Assembly: GCF_947507565.1 (NCBI RefSeq)
Contig: NC_089181.1
Span: 1,806,134 to 1,870,133 of the forward strand
Direction of reading: 5' to 3'
Source: Oscarella lobularis
Taxonomy: Eukaryota > Porifera > Homoscleromorpha > Homosclerophorida > Oscarellidae
Length of the DNA: 64,000 nucleotides
Below the pieces are notes generated by a model. It worked only from the letters and a program-made list of their open reading frames with translations. It was not told the DNA's origin and made no database searches. Made by a program: the position numbers and the translations under genes. How positions within the stretch are numbered: position 1 is the first letter of the stretch; every line of letters begins with the position of its first letter. This document shows positions 24,574 to 42,639 of this stretch, in pieces.

Positions 24574-24717
24574 ACTTATTAAGCCATTCGTAGGAGGTTG
24601 GTGTTGTGACGTTCGTTTTCCTATGCTTTACCTTCAAATGAATATTGATCGATTCATTGATTGATTGATTGAGCGAATTGGTAGATATCAACAGGAGCTT
24701 CCTCACAGCGTCGTCAA

Positions 24718-26091
24718 ATGGCTCTCGTTTGCGCAACAGATTACGAAGCGCACGCCAAACTTCATCTTTCCAAAAAGACGTGGGATTTCTACTCGGCTGG
24801 AGCACGGCCAAAGCAAACCCTACGAGAAAATTGCGCAGCATACGAGAGGTTCTAACCTGAGAGATGTGTCAAGGCACCTGCACCAATGAACCCATCTCTT
24901 CTAGACTGCGTCTTCGACCTCGTGTCCTCCGCGACGTGTCTCACGTCGACACAGAAGTAACAGTTCTAGGCCAAAGGATGGCATTTCCAATCGGCGTGTC
25001 GCCGACCGCCTACCACGGTCTCGCCCATCCCGATCGCGAGGTGGCGACGGCAAAAGGTCGGTTGCTCCCAAAATCACTCATCAGCACATCTTGATTTCTC
25101 TTTGATTTCTCGTGGGGGCCCAGCTGCATGCAGTCTCAAGACGTGCATGACGTTGAGTCTCTGCTCAAATGCGAGCATGGAAGACGTCGCCGCCGCCGCC
25201 CCCGACGGACTTCGCTGGCTCCAGCTCTACATTCTCAGCGATCGCGAACTGACGCGACGCATGGTTCGTCGAGCCGAGGCGGCCGGATTTCGGGCGCTCG
25301 CCGTCACCGTCGATCAACCGGTGATCGGAAAGCGCGGCGGCATGGACAACTTTCTTCCGCCTGGAATGGGATTGGGAAATTTTCCCTACGGCGACGACGT
25401 CTCTTCCACTGAGCAGATGCGCCGTCAGATCAGCTTGGTCGATGGTTCGTTGACTTGGAAGGATATCGATTGGCTCCGATCTGTCACTCGCTTGCCTGTC
25501 ATCGTCAAAGGCATCTACACGGCAGAAGATGCAAGGGAAGCAGTGCGTCACGGTGTTGCCGCCGTTTGGGTTTCAAATCACGGAGCCAGGCAATTAGACG
25601 GCGTTCCTGCCACTGTAAAAAACCTCTTCTTTTTGGGGTCCCACCATCCATACCTTTTGTTTTCTTTAGATTGAAGTGTTGCCTGAAGTGGTTGCTGCTG
25701 TTGATGGAAAGGTCGAGGTTTTCGTTGACGGCGGTATTCGATATGGAACGGACGTGTTGAAAGCGCTGGCGCTGGGCGCTCGAGCGGTCTTTCTCGGAAG
25801 GCCTGTTCTCTGGGGATTGGCTCACAGTGTACGTACGCTCTTGTCTCTCTTCCTTCTATCTAAAAGTGAAAATTGAATATCTTGGGATTTAGGGAGAAGA
25901 AGGCGTCAGGAACGTATTGGAAATACTGAGAAACGAATTCAGATCGGCAATGGCTTTAGCTGGTAAAGATCGTCGCCATCACAACACTTTGGTTTGTTAT
26001 GCTCTTCTGTTCTAAAGGTTGTTCGCGCATTTCCGACATTGAAAAGTCTCTGGTGGTTCATGAACGCCACTTTCGTCAAGCACATCTATAA
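24718..26091 (+). CDS. 2-hydroxyacid oxidase (HAO/glycolate-oxidase family), copy 1
   Basis: FMN-dependent peroxisomal oxidase converting 2-hydroxyacids such as glycolate to 2-oxoacids plus H2O2. The ATG at 24718 starts [20 protein letters not shown]. Exon 2 reads [20 protein letters not shown] and [18 protein letters not shown]. Exon 3 holds [32 protein letters not shown], the FMN-phosphate Lys in LPVIVKGI, and catalytic His plus substrate Arg in [16 protein letters not shown]. Later exons give [18 protein letters not shown] and [17 protein letters not shown], ending with QAHL. The terminal A-H-L fits the degenerate PTS1 pattern [SAC]-[KRH]-L. A segment before LRWLQ ([18 protein letters not shown]) is more divergent than in copy 2. 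It is tandem with copy 2, 81 bases apart. Confidence 0.93.
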
Positions 26092-26172
26092 GATAATTTT
26101 TTAGTACGATTGTTTTTAGCACATTACCTATTATAATGTTCGATGACGTCACGAAGAAGATTGATATTTCCG

Positions 26173-27529
26173 ATGGCTCTGGTCAGCGTTGCCGACTACG
26201 AAGAGCAGGCGAAAGAACGCCTACCGAGTCTCTACTGGCGTTTCTTCTCCGAAGGCGCAATCGGTGGCAAAACGGTCAAATGGAATCGGCGTGCATTCGA
26301 GAGGTGCACGAAACCAGCGCGATTCCTTTCTGACTTGTTAGAACGTCGAGTCTTCCTCCAGACTTCGACTCCGCCCTCGAGTTCTGCATCGCGACGTGTC
26401 GAAAGTCGATACGCACACGACGATCCAAGGCGAACAGATCGCGTTTCCCGTGTGCGTCGCACCGACGGCGAGCCACTGTCTCGCCCATCCGGACGGCGAA
26501 TTGGCGACGGCGCAAGGTACGGTGACACGACGAACCGCGCCCCCGCTCGACTCGATTCTTTTTCTGGGGCGCAGCCGCCGCCGAGCTCGGAACGTGCTTG
26601 GCGCTGAGCCACGTGGCCACTAAAAGCGTCGAAGACGTCGCGCGAGCCGGAGGAAGGGAAGGATTGCGCTGGCTTCAGCTCTACATCTTTCGCGATCGAT
26701 CTGCGATCGTTCGACTCGTTCGCCGAGCCGAGGCGGTCGGCTATAAGGCGTTGGCCGTCACCGTCGATCATCCGGTGATCGGGAAGCGACGTACGCCTCT
26801 CAGTACTCTTCCCCCTCACTTGCACATGCCGAACGTATTCGACGAAGGCGCGGCACGACACGAGGAAATGTTTTGGCGTCTGCGCGGTATGATTGACGCG
26901 GCGCTGACGTGGGACGACATCGATTGGCTGCGATCTGTGACGACACTTCCGGTCGTCGTCAAGGGTATTCATACGGCCGAAGACGCTAGGGAGGCGGTGA
27001 AACGCGGCATCGCCGGCGTATGGATTTCCAATCACGGCGGTCGGCAATTGGATGGAGTCCCAGCAACGGTACACGTGCGCAGAGTGTCGGTCAGAAATAT
27101 GAAAATCAATTTGTCTCTGCAGATTGATATTCTTCCCGAGGTAGTTCGAGCCGTAAATGGAAAAGCCGAGGTGTATCTTGACGGTGGCGTACGATACGGA
27201 ACGGACGTATTCAAAGCAATTGCTCTCGGTGCCAGAGCCGTTTTCGTCGGTCGACCGGTGCTGTGGGGTCTGGCACACAGCGTGAGAGCCTGCTGAATCG
27301 CCGTGACAATAGTACTATCCTAGTTCTTTGCAGGGTAAAAACGGTGCAAGCCAAGTGCTCCAAATTCTACGGAACGAATTTGAAACAACAATGGCTTTAG
27401 CCGGTTCGTTTCAGATGTAGATATCGTTTTTTCTAATAACTGTTCATTTTCTCGTAAGGATGCTCAACAATAGCCGATATCAAGCCATCGTTGGTCGCCC
27501 ACGAGAACGACTACCGACCCAAACTTTAA
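26173..27529 (+). CDS. 2-hydroxyacid oxidase (HAO family), copy 2
   Basis: Same family and exon layout as copy 1. The start at 26173 (MALVSVADYEEQAKERLPSL) is chosen because it aligns with copy 1; an in-frame ATG at 26143 would add ten residues. Intron 1 is only about 60 bases. Conserved residues: [72 protein letters not shown]. The loop after GKR (TPLSTLPPHLHMPNVF) differs fully from copy 1 ([17 protein letters not shown]). That loop lines the substrate entrance in this family, so substrate preference may differ (inference). The C-terminus ends P-K-L, a weak PTS1-like tripeptide. The stop codon lies 27 bases from the convergent SEL1L stop. Confidence 0.93.
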
Positions 27530-27556
27530 TCTTGTGTCTGTACAAAGACAAAATAT

Positions 27557-31284
<3,728 letters not shown>

Positions 31285-31473
31285 CTCAAGACATGCGAAA
31301 CAGTGTGACGTGGCAAAGCGCTTCGATATCCCGGACCCCCTAAGAATGTCCGCTTATTTACTGACCAAACAAATTTAGCAGCTTGCAAGAGAATTCACAT
31401 ACTACAGTAAGGCGTAAACTTTTCCTATGCACTACTTCCAGTAAACACGCAAACAAACAAGACAAAACAAGAC

Positions 31474-33245
31474 TCACGACAAAACATAAACAGTTTCGTG
31501 CACATCAACAGGAAAGACAGGCTGAAAATCCACTTCTGTGCGAGAAACAATAACATGCAAACATTTGAATGTTTCAAATGCAGCTGCCTCAATCGATGAA
31601 CTGGACGTAAGTTCCACTTTGCGATCAGCACTTAGGATAGGATTCTTCATAAATTCTCGCACAAAGGAAGATTCCACGAAACCGCTTACAGTCATCATTC
31701 TTTGTGGCAAAGAGCCACAGAACCATTGAATACGAGGTAAAACATCACGAGAGTGAAGGGGTTTTTTGGCACAGGTCTCTCCAAAACGCTCCACAATGCG
31801 ATTGAACAGGACGTTACAAAAACGATGAGCAAACCCTGTTAGGGTATAATTTTGAAGGCTGCCAACGGGGGTTATAATGGATGTAACAAAGGCTTCGAAC
31901 GGTAGTGACTCTAAGTAGATCAATTCTTCAGCGGGATCTACGTAGACGTATCCGGAGCGAGAGCTGTCGCCGTGTGACAGTGGAGTAGTGAAGGGACCCA
32001 CATAAAGACGCCAGCCTTTACCGATAACCTCCAATGCTAAACGAGTAATGCCCGTTCTTCGATTGAATAGACGTCTGAGGTTTCGGCGATCATCTGGCGG
32101 CATCCTTGCAAAAGATGATTTCATTTCTCTCCGAAACTCCGCTCTCATTCTTTGCGCGATGACCGCAGTGCAGAACTCTGACACCTTACTCAAGTCCCGG
32201 GAACAGATTTCAACACGGCGACTTTCCTCGACGAGAAAGGCAAGGAGAGCTGGATTTTTGTCAGCGTGCACAGCAATCATTTTCAGGAGATCATTATCTA
32301 CATCGGAGTATCTTCCTTTCACAGCTACGATAGCTTCACTGAACGCTGCGTCTGATACCTACACAAAACCCATACAGTAATATAGTCATTAACAGTGACT
32401 TTGTTACCTGTGCTGAAAGGTGCACACAGGGAGCCGATGTGACGATATTAATCCACGCTTGGGCCATGCAAGATCCCGTCATAATACAGTGGACGAATGG
32501 AGCGTGCGTATTTGCCGCGAAAGACTTGAACCCATTCCGAAAGGATGTGCCCAAGGACGGCAAGGAGTCATCAACATGGCCATCTCCCGTCACAAACCAC
32601 GTCTCAACTTCATCGATCAAAAGAAAGACGTGGCGAGACAGTTCCCGTGAGAGGTATCTTTGTATTGAATGCAACTTCGCTATCAGCAGAGGCAACGCTG
32701 CGTCTCCACTGGGAATGTCTTTCAGCCTACTTGGAATCCTGACATACGGCTCAATTGCGTCAAGAAAGCTGCCGTGCAACACGCGGAAGAAATCGAAGGA
32801 TGACTGGCATTTTTTGAAATCAAGTGACAGAATCAACGCCGGCTTTTCGCTGCCCTCGCCAAAGAAAGGGCTCGATCGAATAAGGGAAGGCACAACTTCG
32901 CGCAGCCAGCTAGTTTTGCCTGAATGAAACAGTAATTATTTTCTCATTAAATATCTTCAAATGCTTACCAGTTTTCGCCATGCCGTTAATAAACAAAGGT
33001 TCATTATTTTGATAAAATTCTGGTTTATATTCAGCTAGACGTGCTAGCCATTTCGTTGCTATGTCAAGTCCATGCCCTTCCTGAACATACGTGCATTGTG
33101 ACTGATCAGACGCCTCCACGGTAATGCAAAAAATTCGTCTCTCCCCCTCTCTCCTTTCTATTTCAACCAGACGAGAATAACAATCGAGATTGCTCACGCC
33201 GACGCTTGCACGCTTTCCACTTGCACGAGTGCTAGAACATAGCAT
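31474..33245 (-). CDS. Orphan P-loop NTPase (AAA/STAND-like) of unknown role
   Basis: The first exon (ATG at 33245) ends in INGMAKT and joins GKTSWLREVVPSLIR in the next, giving Walker A GMAKTGKT split by an intron inside the glycine codon. Walker B is HVFLLIDEVETW, followed by a sensor-like APFVHCIMTGSCMAQAWI. The third exon (from 32345 down) is a helical region of about 290 residues with GYVYVDPAEELIYLESLPFE and ends VYVLS. No known C-terminal domain is visible. Only two short introns (44-50 bases) interrupt it. The layout resembles single-domain archaeal-type or mobile-element-linked ATPases, which are often lineage-expanded, but I cannot assign a family. The start may be incomplete: acceptor-like and stop sequences lie just upstream. 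At the 3' end a strong donor (GTGAGT) overlaps the stop, so one more exon is possible. Confidence 0.7.
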
Positions 33246-33842
33246 TAGCTAACAATGGCGCATCCATGGAAGAAGCGCATGATGCAGTACACACTCTATC
33301 ATACAGAAGATGGGTACGCGTTGGACCAAAACAAAAGGTTACAGTATGAGTGCTTAATTAAACACAAATGAGAGATGAATTTGCGCTTTGGCTTATTCTA
33401 AATCTTATTCAATTTGTCCTACAACTGTAGTTTCTTGTCTAGCTAATGCGCGTTTAATGTCATCGCCTAAACTTTTATCTCGATAAAAGCGCTTTCAAAG
33501 GGTCTATAACATGGAAACTCGACAAGAAACGCGCATGTGGCAAGCACGTGTCCGAATTAGCTAGGGCTCGTCTAAAGTAACTTTGCTCCAGTAGACGCAA
33601 AAAACGATCAACCCAACACAAAGACAGAGGTAAAGTTAAGCCACGGCCGACTAAAATGCCGCGTGTGACCGCGATTGCGGTTTGGGGCCCCTGCGATCCT
33701 CGCCAAACATCCACCGTCACGTGACGGATTCGTTCCCAAAGTGACTTACTCGCTTTTCTCCGTCATATCTACTTGAACTTCGCTGCGGCTTGCCGTTAGA
33801 CCTGAAACGCGTGCTGACGTGTAGGCTACTGCACGCGCTTCG
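33246..33842. promoter_or_regulatory. Divergent intergenic region, NTPase (minus) and SelO (plus)
   Basis: 597 bases without a credible gene. The most notable site is the perfect palindrome CCGTCACGTGACGG at 33714-33727, listed separately. A minus-strand frame at 33475-33720 has no ATG and no recognisable content. Confidence 0.5.
33714..33727. promoter_or_regulatory. CLEAR-type E-box palindrome upstream of the SelO gene
   Basis: CCGTCACGTGACGG is a perfect 14-base palindrome containing GTCACGTGAC, the consensus bound by MITF/TFE-family bHLH-Zip factors at lysosome/autophagy genes in animals (established knowledge). It lies 115 bases before the SelO start codon. Function here is inferred from the motif only. 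Confidence 0.5.
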
Positions 33843-36487
<2,645 letters not shown>

Positions 36488-36573
36488 TAAACGATGAAAC
36501 AGTAGTGTACTTTTTGGTCAATTTTAGAGAGACGCTACACGTATAGGAGTTTTTAGTCGATTTTGAACGAACC

Positions 36574-36602
36574 TAATCCGGGCTTGCTCTAATCCCGGAT
36601 TA
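36574..36602. promoter_or_regulatory. Inverted repeat with paired TAATCC motifs before the SNAP-25 gene
   Basis: TAATCCGGG at 36574-36582 and its exact reverse complement CCCGGATTA at 36594-36602 flank an 11-base spacer, ending 20 bases before the start codon at 36623. TAATCC is the core bound by K50 homeodomains (Otx/Gsc type). The repeat could equally form a stem in the 5' leader. Confidence 0.35.
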
Positions 36603-36622
36603 GTTGTCAGACAGCGACGAAA

Positions 36623-37385
36623 ATGGTCGACGCGGCGGCCGACGAGTACAATGACATGAACTTACGCGCTCACCAGCTGACCGACGAGTCGTTGGACAGC
36701 ACGCGTCGAACGCGTCGTCTCGCCGAAGAGGCGCTCACGACGGGCGTCGAAACGATGGTCGTTCTCGACGAACAGGGCGAACAATTGAATCGAATCGATC
36801 GCCGACTCGACGACGTGAACGAGGACCTGACGCACGCCGAGCGCAACATACGCGAAATGCAGAAATGCTGCGGCTTGTGCGTGTGCCCGTGCACGTCGGG
36901 AATCGTCATCGGGCAGCCGTCGAAGGCGAAAGGCGACTCGAGCATTGTCGTTACGACCGAACCGACGGCCGCCGGAATGACGAGCGCGCGCGGCGGCGGC
37001 GGACGGGCCGGCGGCGGTGAGGGCCCTTTCGTACAGCACGTTCTCAACGACGATCGCGAAGATGAGATGGACGAGAATTTGCAGTAAGTGGGCGGACGCG
37101 TGGTTTGAGGGGGCGTGGTTGTTTTCTAGTTGGGGTGTGGTAAGGCGTGGCTACAGTACTCGATTAGGGTCATTTGCTGGTGGGGCGTGGTTGTTTAATC
37201 GATTTTCTTTTCCTTTTAGTGCCATATCCGGTATCGTTGGGCAAATGAAGAATGTTGCCCTGGATATGGGCACGGAGCTGAGTCGGCAGAATGCTCAGAT
37301 TGAAGATATTACAATTAAGACGGAATTCACTGATGAACGCACCTCTCGGGCCAATAAGGCCGTTCGGAACGAACTGAGAAAGTAG
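36623..37385 (+). CDS. SNAP25: SNAP-25/SNAP-23 type Qbc SNARE
   Basis: Membrane-fusion SNARE with two SNARE helices joined by a palmitoylated linker. Two exons: 36623-37083 and 37220-37385, 208 residues, matching the family's 206-211. Qb helix: DESLDSTRRTRRLAEEAL, VLDEQGEQLNRIDRRLDDVN. The Cys cluster KCCGLCVCPC is the palmitoylation site. The linker is Gly-rich (SARGGGGRAGGGEG). Qc helix: DDREDEMDENL, ISGIVGQMKNVALDMGTEL, SRQNAQIEDI. Compared with vertebrate SNAP-25 the C-terminus ends NKAVRNELRK rather than with the GSG tail cut by neurotoxins. The leftover exon-1 bases CA join T from exon 2 to give His at the helix start. No TM segment. Confidence 0.95.
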
Positions 37386-37621
37386 TAGTATCCTGTCCAA
37401 GATAGATGTACGAGTGACGAGGATTCTGTCTTCTTTGGTTTTGTATGGTTGAGTTACTTGAGTACACGTTATTGGAAGCTTCTTCTTACTTGTGCTGAAC
37501 GTTTCTGCACACTCGACGGTTATAGGCAGCAAACATTTTGACAACTGCAATAAAAAGGCGCATCAAAAAAAAAAACGAGAAAGAAAATATTACCTCATAG
37601 CAAAACAGTCGCTCTTCTCTT

Positions 37622-40024
37622 TCAAGGATAGTGAAGGACTCCGGTTGCAAACGGTAGCATTTTGATGTCGTCAGCGTCAACAGTCTCACTGACCTCATCC
37701 GTTTGCCCAGTCGTTGTCTCGTCAACGTATACGAGAGACCCGCCTTTGGCCCCGGGTGCAGTGACTGTCATATTAGCGTTTCTCTTGTTCACTAGTAGCA
37801 ACTTCTTTCCTTGGGTTTTAGCATCGATAAATCCCTGAGCATAAAGGTCAGTTGTGCCGTTCGGTTGCCTACCGCCGCCTTTTGAACATTCTGCTTGAAC
37901 GACTAAGTGTTTCACTGTATGATAACAGGGATCACCAAATATAGGCGTAGTGGCTGGAACAGTGCATGAACTCTTCCCAACGCAGTACTTCTCGACGATT
38001 GTCGTAGAGTTAGCGGCATTGCACGAGCCCACGTCGTAATGCAAACACGAACCAGACGGAGTTCCATACGAAGCAAAGTCAATTTTCGAAATGATGGCGC
38101 CGGGAGTAGTACATTCCAACTGAAGAGTGTGCAAATTAAGTATTGATCCGCAGAAGGGATTGCTGCTATTCACAGCAGACGCGGACACGTTCGTTTCAAC
38201 AAGTTTATCGCCCATTTGGAAATTGTGAATTAGCATATGTAGTACCCAGTAGCGAGCCGTGCCGCGCCCGGTCGTCCAATCGAGCAAGGCGACACTCGGA
38301 TACTGAGGCTCGAGATTGAGCTTTGGCAAAGCCGGGTAGCCAACCAGTTGGCTCTCGCCGAGAACGTCGATTCCCTGAAGCGACAATTTCCCGAAAATGT
38401 ACGCGTACATCGAGCCGGCCGCGTTCCAGTATATAGGTGGAAACATGGGCGCATCAGGACTGTTGTCATCCGGTAGAATGACGCCAATTTCATCAATTGT
38501 CGTACGCGTTTCAGGTGAAAGAGACTTACGAATTTCTTCTATACCGGCCACTTGGGTGAAAAATCCGTCAGCTTCAGTGAAGAAACCCTCGTACGAATTT
38601 GGGTCAGTGCGACTCGAAGAGTGGGCATAGAAATGATAGCTGATGAAGTCGAGCGGAATTCCTGGCTGATGATTTGATTTGTTGAGAAAGTAAGATATGA
38701 AGTCCGGTTTTCGACCGGCCAGGGCAAGGCCGACAAATGTGATCTTGTGATCGGGATCGGCCATCTTTCGTATGCCGGTCACCATTTCGTCGTAACGCGC
38801 CGTATACGACTCGGGGGTATTGTGATGCTCTGATTCCACTTCATTGAGACACTCCCAATAAGGAATAGTATACTCATGACCTGATTGGTGTTCTGTGCCG
38901 TACTCGTCTTTGAATCCGCCTTTGGTGTACCAGGAAACCTGACAACAAGACTTATCTGATGCTATCTAAGAACACAATCATAATGTACCAGCCTTCCGTA
39001 GTAGTCTCCAAGCTGTGTTCCAGTGGGATCCACGAGATCCGTTCCCTGTGTATAGGCAGGCCTCGCTTCGCGATCTAATTAACTTTGTGTAAACGAATAC
39101 TGATAAAAAGTGAATGAGTGCTTGGTGACCTGGATTATCTGGATAAACAACCCGACTAGAAGTTTTATAAATCCAAGCCGGTATGGTGGAAAAATTGATG
39201 ATGACCGAGTGATTTGCAGTGGCTTCCATGAAGTCTTCCATCATCGGATCAATAACTGAGAAATCCCAATAGGTGTGATTTTGAGAAATGTTGCAAGTCA
39301 CCTGACCCACAGAAGATTCTCTCGTACGTACAGTATGCCCTTTATAAACTTCACTTACTTGAACAGCAAACGTTTTGGTCGTTCCGACGCACGGATCTCC
39401 AAACGTTTCTGTATTGACAGGAAACATACACGATTTCTTTCCCACGCACATCTTTTCGACAAAAGCGGTCGTATTGGCCGCATTGCACTTTCCCATAGTA
39501 AAATTACCGCACGTGCCCTGCGGAGTTCCATAGCTGGCGAAATGAACCTAGCCAGTACATGTCTACTCACATACTGCTCTCTAATATTCTGTCGCCTACC
39601 TTGTCTATAACACCAAGCGTGCATGACAATGATGCGTTCCATCCATCAGACTCTTCGAGTTGAAGTTGCGTGCACAGCCACGGACCGGAAGGTGGCTCCA
39701 GCTCGGCGACGACCAAACGGGGATAGGGTTTCCTTTTTGAATGGACAACGTATGATAATAAGAGTGGACAACTGATCCGTAGTACCAAGGAACGTAGCGA
39801 ACATAGTCGGCTTCTAGTTGTTTCAGACTAGCAAATATCTGCTTCGAAACCGGGCTTTTTCGCTCGAGAAGGGGATTGACGACGACTTGAAGAGTGGGCG
39901 TCGTTTTGCTCGTCATTAGAACGGTATCCCAATGAACGCTGACCACTGCGGGGTTTGACGACACAGCGCAACCAAGCAAAAGCGCCAAGACTTGCAGAAA
40001 AGGCCCAAAGCGACTCATTTTCAT
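37622..40024 (-). CDS. GH39-like glycoside hydrolase with two SUEL lectin domains, array copy A
   Basis: Secreted enzyme-lectin. The ATG at 40024 (or 40018) opens a signal peptide (MSRFGPFLQVLALLLGCAVS). An N-terminal beta segment (TLQVVVNPLLERKSPVSKQI, EADYVRYVPW) joins YPRLVVAELEPPSGPWLCTQ. The first SUEL/galactose-binding lectin domain follows: HFASYGTPQGTCGNFTMGKC, CVGKKSCMFPVNTETFGDPC. The catalytic barrel has WDFSVIDPMMEDFMEA, PYWECLNEVE (acid/base Glu in the clan GH-A N-E motif) and RTTIDEIGVILPDD (nucleophile Glu). A second SUEL domain follows: IDFASYGTPSGSCLHYDVGS, CVGKSSCTVPATTPIFGDPC. It ends with a beta-sandwich (KKLLLVNKRNANMTVT) and GVLHYP. Six exons, the last about 1.3 kb. GH39 is inferred from motif spacing and fold logic; substrate unknown. 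Confidence 0.85.
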
Positions 40025-40110
40025 GAAAGCACGTGATCAGTGCAAAGGGCTTCCCGGATAGGCGGCAAGTTGGCTATGAGAAAAAAAAGACGACAAAAAA
40101 GCAAGACATC

Positions 40111-42527
40111 TCACGTACTGAATTTAACGACTCCACTTGCAAACGGCAGCAGCTCAATTTCGTCAGCGTCAATAGTCTTACTGACCTCATCTGTTTGCCC
40201 AATTGTTGTCTCGTCGACATAAACAAGAGACCCGCCTTTGGCCCCGGGTACAGTGACTGTCATATTTGCGTTTCCCTTATTCACCAATAGCAACTTCTTC
40301 CCCTGAGTTTTAGCATCAATAAATCCCTGAGCATAAACACCAGTTGTACCGTTTGGTTCAATACCACCGCCTTTCGAACATTCTGCTTGAACTACTAAAT
40401 GCTTCACTGTACCAAAACAGGGATCACCGAATATAGGCGTAGTAGCTGGAACAGTGCACGAGCTCTTCCCTACGCAGTACTTCTCGACGATTGCCGTAGA
40501 ATTAGCGGCATTGCACGAGCCCACGTCGTAATGCAAGCACGAACCACTTGGAGTTCCATACGAAGCAAAATCGATTTTCGAAATGACAGCACCGGGAGTG
40601 GTGCATTCCAACTGCAGAGTGTCCAAGTTGAGTATTGATCCGCAAAACGGATTGTTGCCGGTCACAGTGGACGTGGACACGTTCGTTTCAACAAGTTTAT
40701 CGCCCATTTGGAAATTGTGAATTAGCATATGTAGTACCCAGTAGCGAGCCGTGCCGCGCCCGGTCGTCCAATCGAGCAAGGCGACACTCGGAAACTGAGG
40801 CTCGAGATTGAGCTTGGGTAAAGCTGGATAGCCAACCAGTTGGCTCTCGCCGAGAACGTCGATACCCTGAAGCGACAATTTCCCGAAAATGTATGCGTAC
40901 ATCGAGCCGGCCGCGTTCCAGTATATAGGCGGAAACATGGGCGCATTGGGACTATTGTCACCCGGTAGAATGACGCCAATTTCGTCAATTGTCGTACGAG
41001 TTTCAGGTGAAAGAGACTTGCGAATTTCTTCTATACCGGCTACTTGGGTGAAAAATCCGTCAGCTTCAGTGAAGAAACCCTCGTACGCGTTCGGATCAGT
41101 ACGATTCGAAGAGCCGGCATAGAAATGATAGCTGATGAAGTCGAGCGGAATTCCTGGCTGATGATTTGACTTGTTGAGAAAGTAGGATACAAAGTTTGTT
41201 CTTCGACCGGCCAGGGCAAGGCCGACAAATGTGATCTTGTGATCGGGATCGGCCATCTTTCGTATGCCGGTCACCATTTCGTCGTAACGCGCCGTATACG
41301 ACTCGGGGGTATTGCGATGCTCTCCTTCCACTTCATTGAGACACTCCCAATAAGGAATGGTGTACTCATGACCTGATTGGTGTTCTGTGCCGTACTCGTC
41401 CTTGAAACCGCCTTTGGTGTACCAGGAAACCTGACAACAAGACTTATCTAATGCCATCTGAGAACACAATCATTATGTACCAGTCTTCCATAGTAGTCTC
41501 CAAGCTGTGTTCCAGTTGGATCCACGAGATCCGTTCCCTGTGTATAGCCAGGTCTCACTTCGCGATCTAATTGACTATGAAAATGACTATTGATAAGAAT
41601 GAGAGTGCTCGCTGACCTGGATCATCGGGATACAGAACCCGACTCGGAGTTTTATACATCCAAGCGGGTATGGTGGAAAAATTGATGATGACCGTGTGAT
41701 TTGCAGTGGCTGTCATAAAGTCTTCCATCATTGGATCAATAACTGAGAAATCCCAATAGGTGTGATTTTGAGAAACATTGCAAGTTACCTAACCCAGAGG
41801 AGATTCTCTGTTACCTATACGCATGTCGTTTACTTTACTGTAACGTTCTTACCTGAACAGCAAAAGTTTTAGCCGTTCCGACGCACGGATCTCCAAACGT
41901 TTCCGTATTGACAGGAAACATACATGATTTCTTTCCCACGCACATCTTTTCGACGAAAGCGGTCGTATTGGCCGCGTTGCACTTTCCCATAGTAAAATTG
42001 CCGCACGTGCCCTGCGGAGTTCCATAGCTGGCGAAATGAACCTAATCAGTACATGCACTTATACACACATACTGCTCTCTAATATTCTGTCGCCTGTACC
42101 TTGTCTATAACACCAAGCGTGCATGACAATGATGCGTTCCATCCATCAGGCTCTTCAAGTTGAAGCTGCGTGCACAGCCACGGACCGGAAGGAGGCTCCA
42201 GCTCGGCGACGGCCAAACGCGGATAAGGAAGCCTTTTCAAATAACATTTATGTTAATTCGTCGTAGGTCCTTAGTAAGTGTGTAGTACCAAGGAACGTAG
42301 CGAACATAGTCAGCTTCTAGTTGCTTCAGACTAGCAAATATCTGCTTTGAGACAGGGCTTTTTCGTTCAAGAAGGGGATTGACGACGACTTGAAGAGTGG
42401 GCGTCGTTTTGCTCGTCATTAGAACAGTATCCCAATGAACGCTGACCATTGCAGCATTTGACGCCAAACTTGCGACACAAGTGAGTAAAACTACCAAGAC
42501 TTGCAGAACGAATCCAAAGCTACTCAT
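40111..42527 (-). CDS. GH39-like hydrolase with two SUEL lectin domains, array copy B
   Basis: Tandem duplicate of copy A with the same six exons and an overall offset of about 2.49 kb. The start at 42527 gives MSSFGFVLQVLVVLLTCVAS, again a signal peptide. All functional motifs are kept: CVGKKSCMFPVNTETFGDPC, PYWECLNEVE, RTTIDEIGVILPGD, CVGKSSCTVPATTPIFGDPC; the C-terminus is GVVKFST. Stretches of 80-100 bases around 40706-40790 are identical to 38215-38300 in copy A, so the copies are young or kept alike by gene conversion. Only 86 bases separate this stop codon from the start of copy A. Confidence 0.85.
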
Positions 42528-42639
42528 TTTGGAAAAGCTCACGTGTTTGATGTTATCAAAAATGGCTTCCCGGATAGGTGCCAAACTTGGCAATAAAAGT
42601 AACCAGCAACAGAAAGGCTAAGATTTCTAATGAACGTCC

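Noticed and set aside
26232-27278. A 348-codon open frame antisense to HAO copy 2
   Set aside because: It mirrors the oxidase exons on the opposite strand and has no recognisable domain; it is a by-product of biased codon use.
33475-33720. Minus-strand frame between the NTPase and SelO genes
   Set aside because: No ATG, no motif, and it ends within the E-box palindrome; treated as intergenic.
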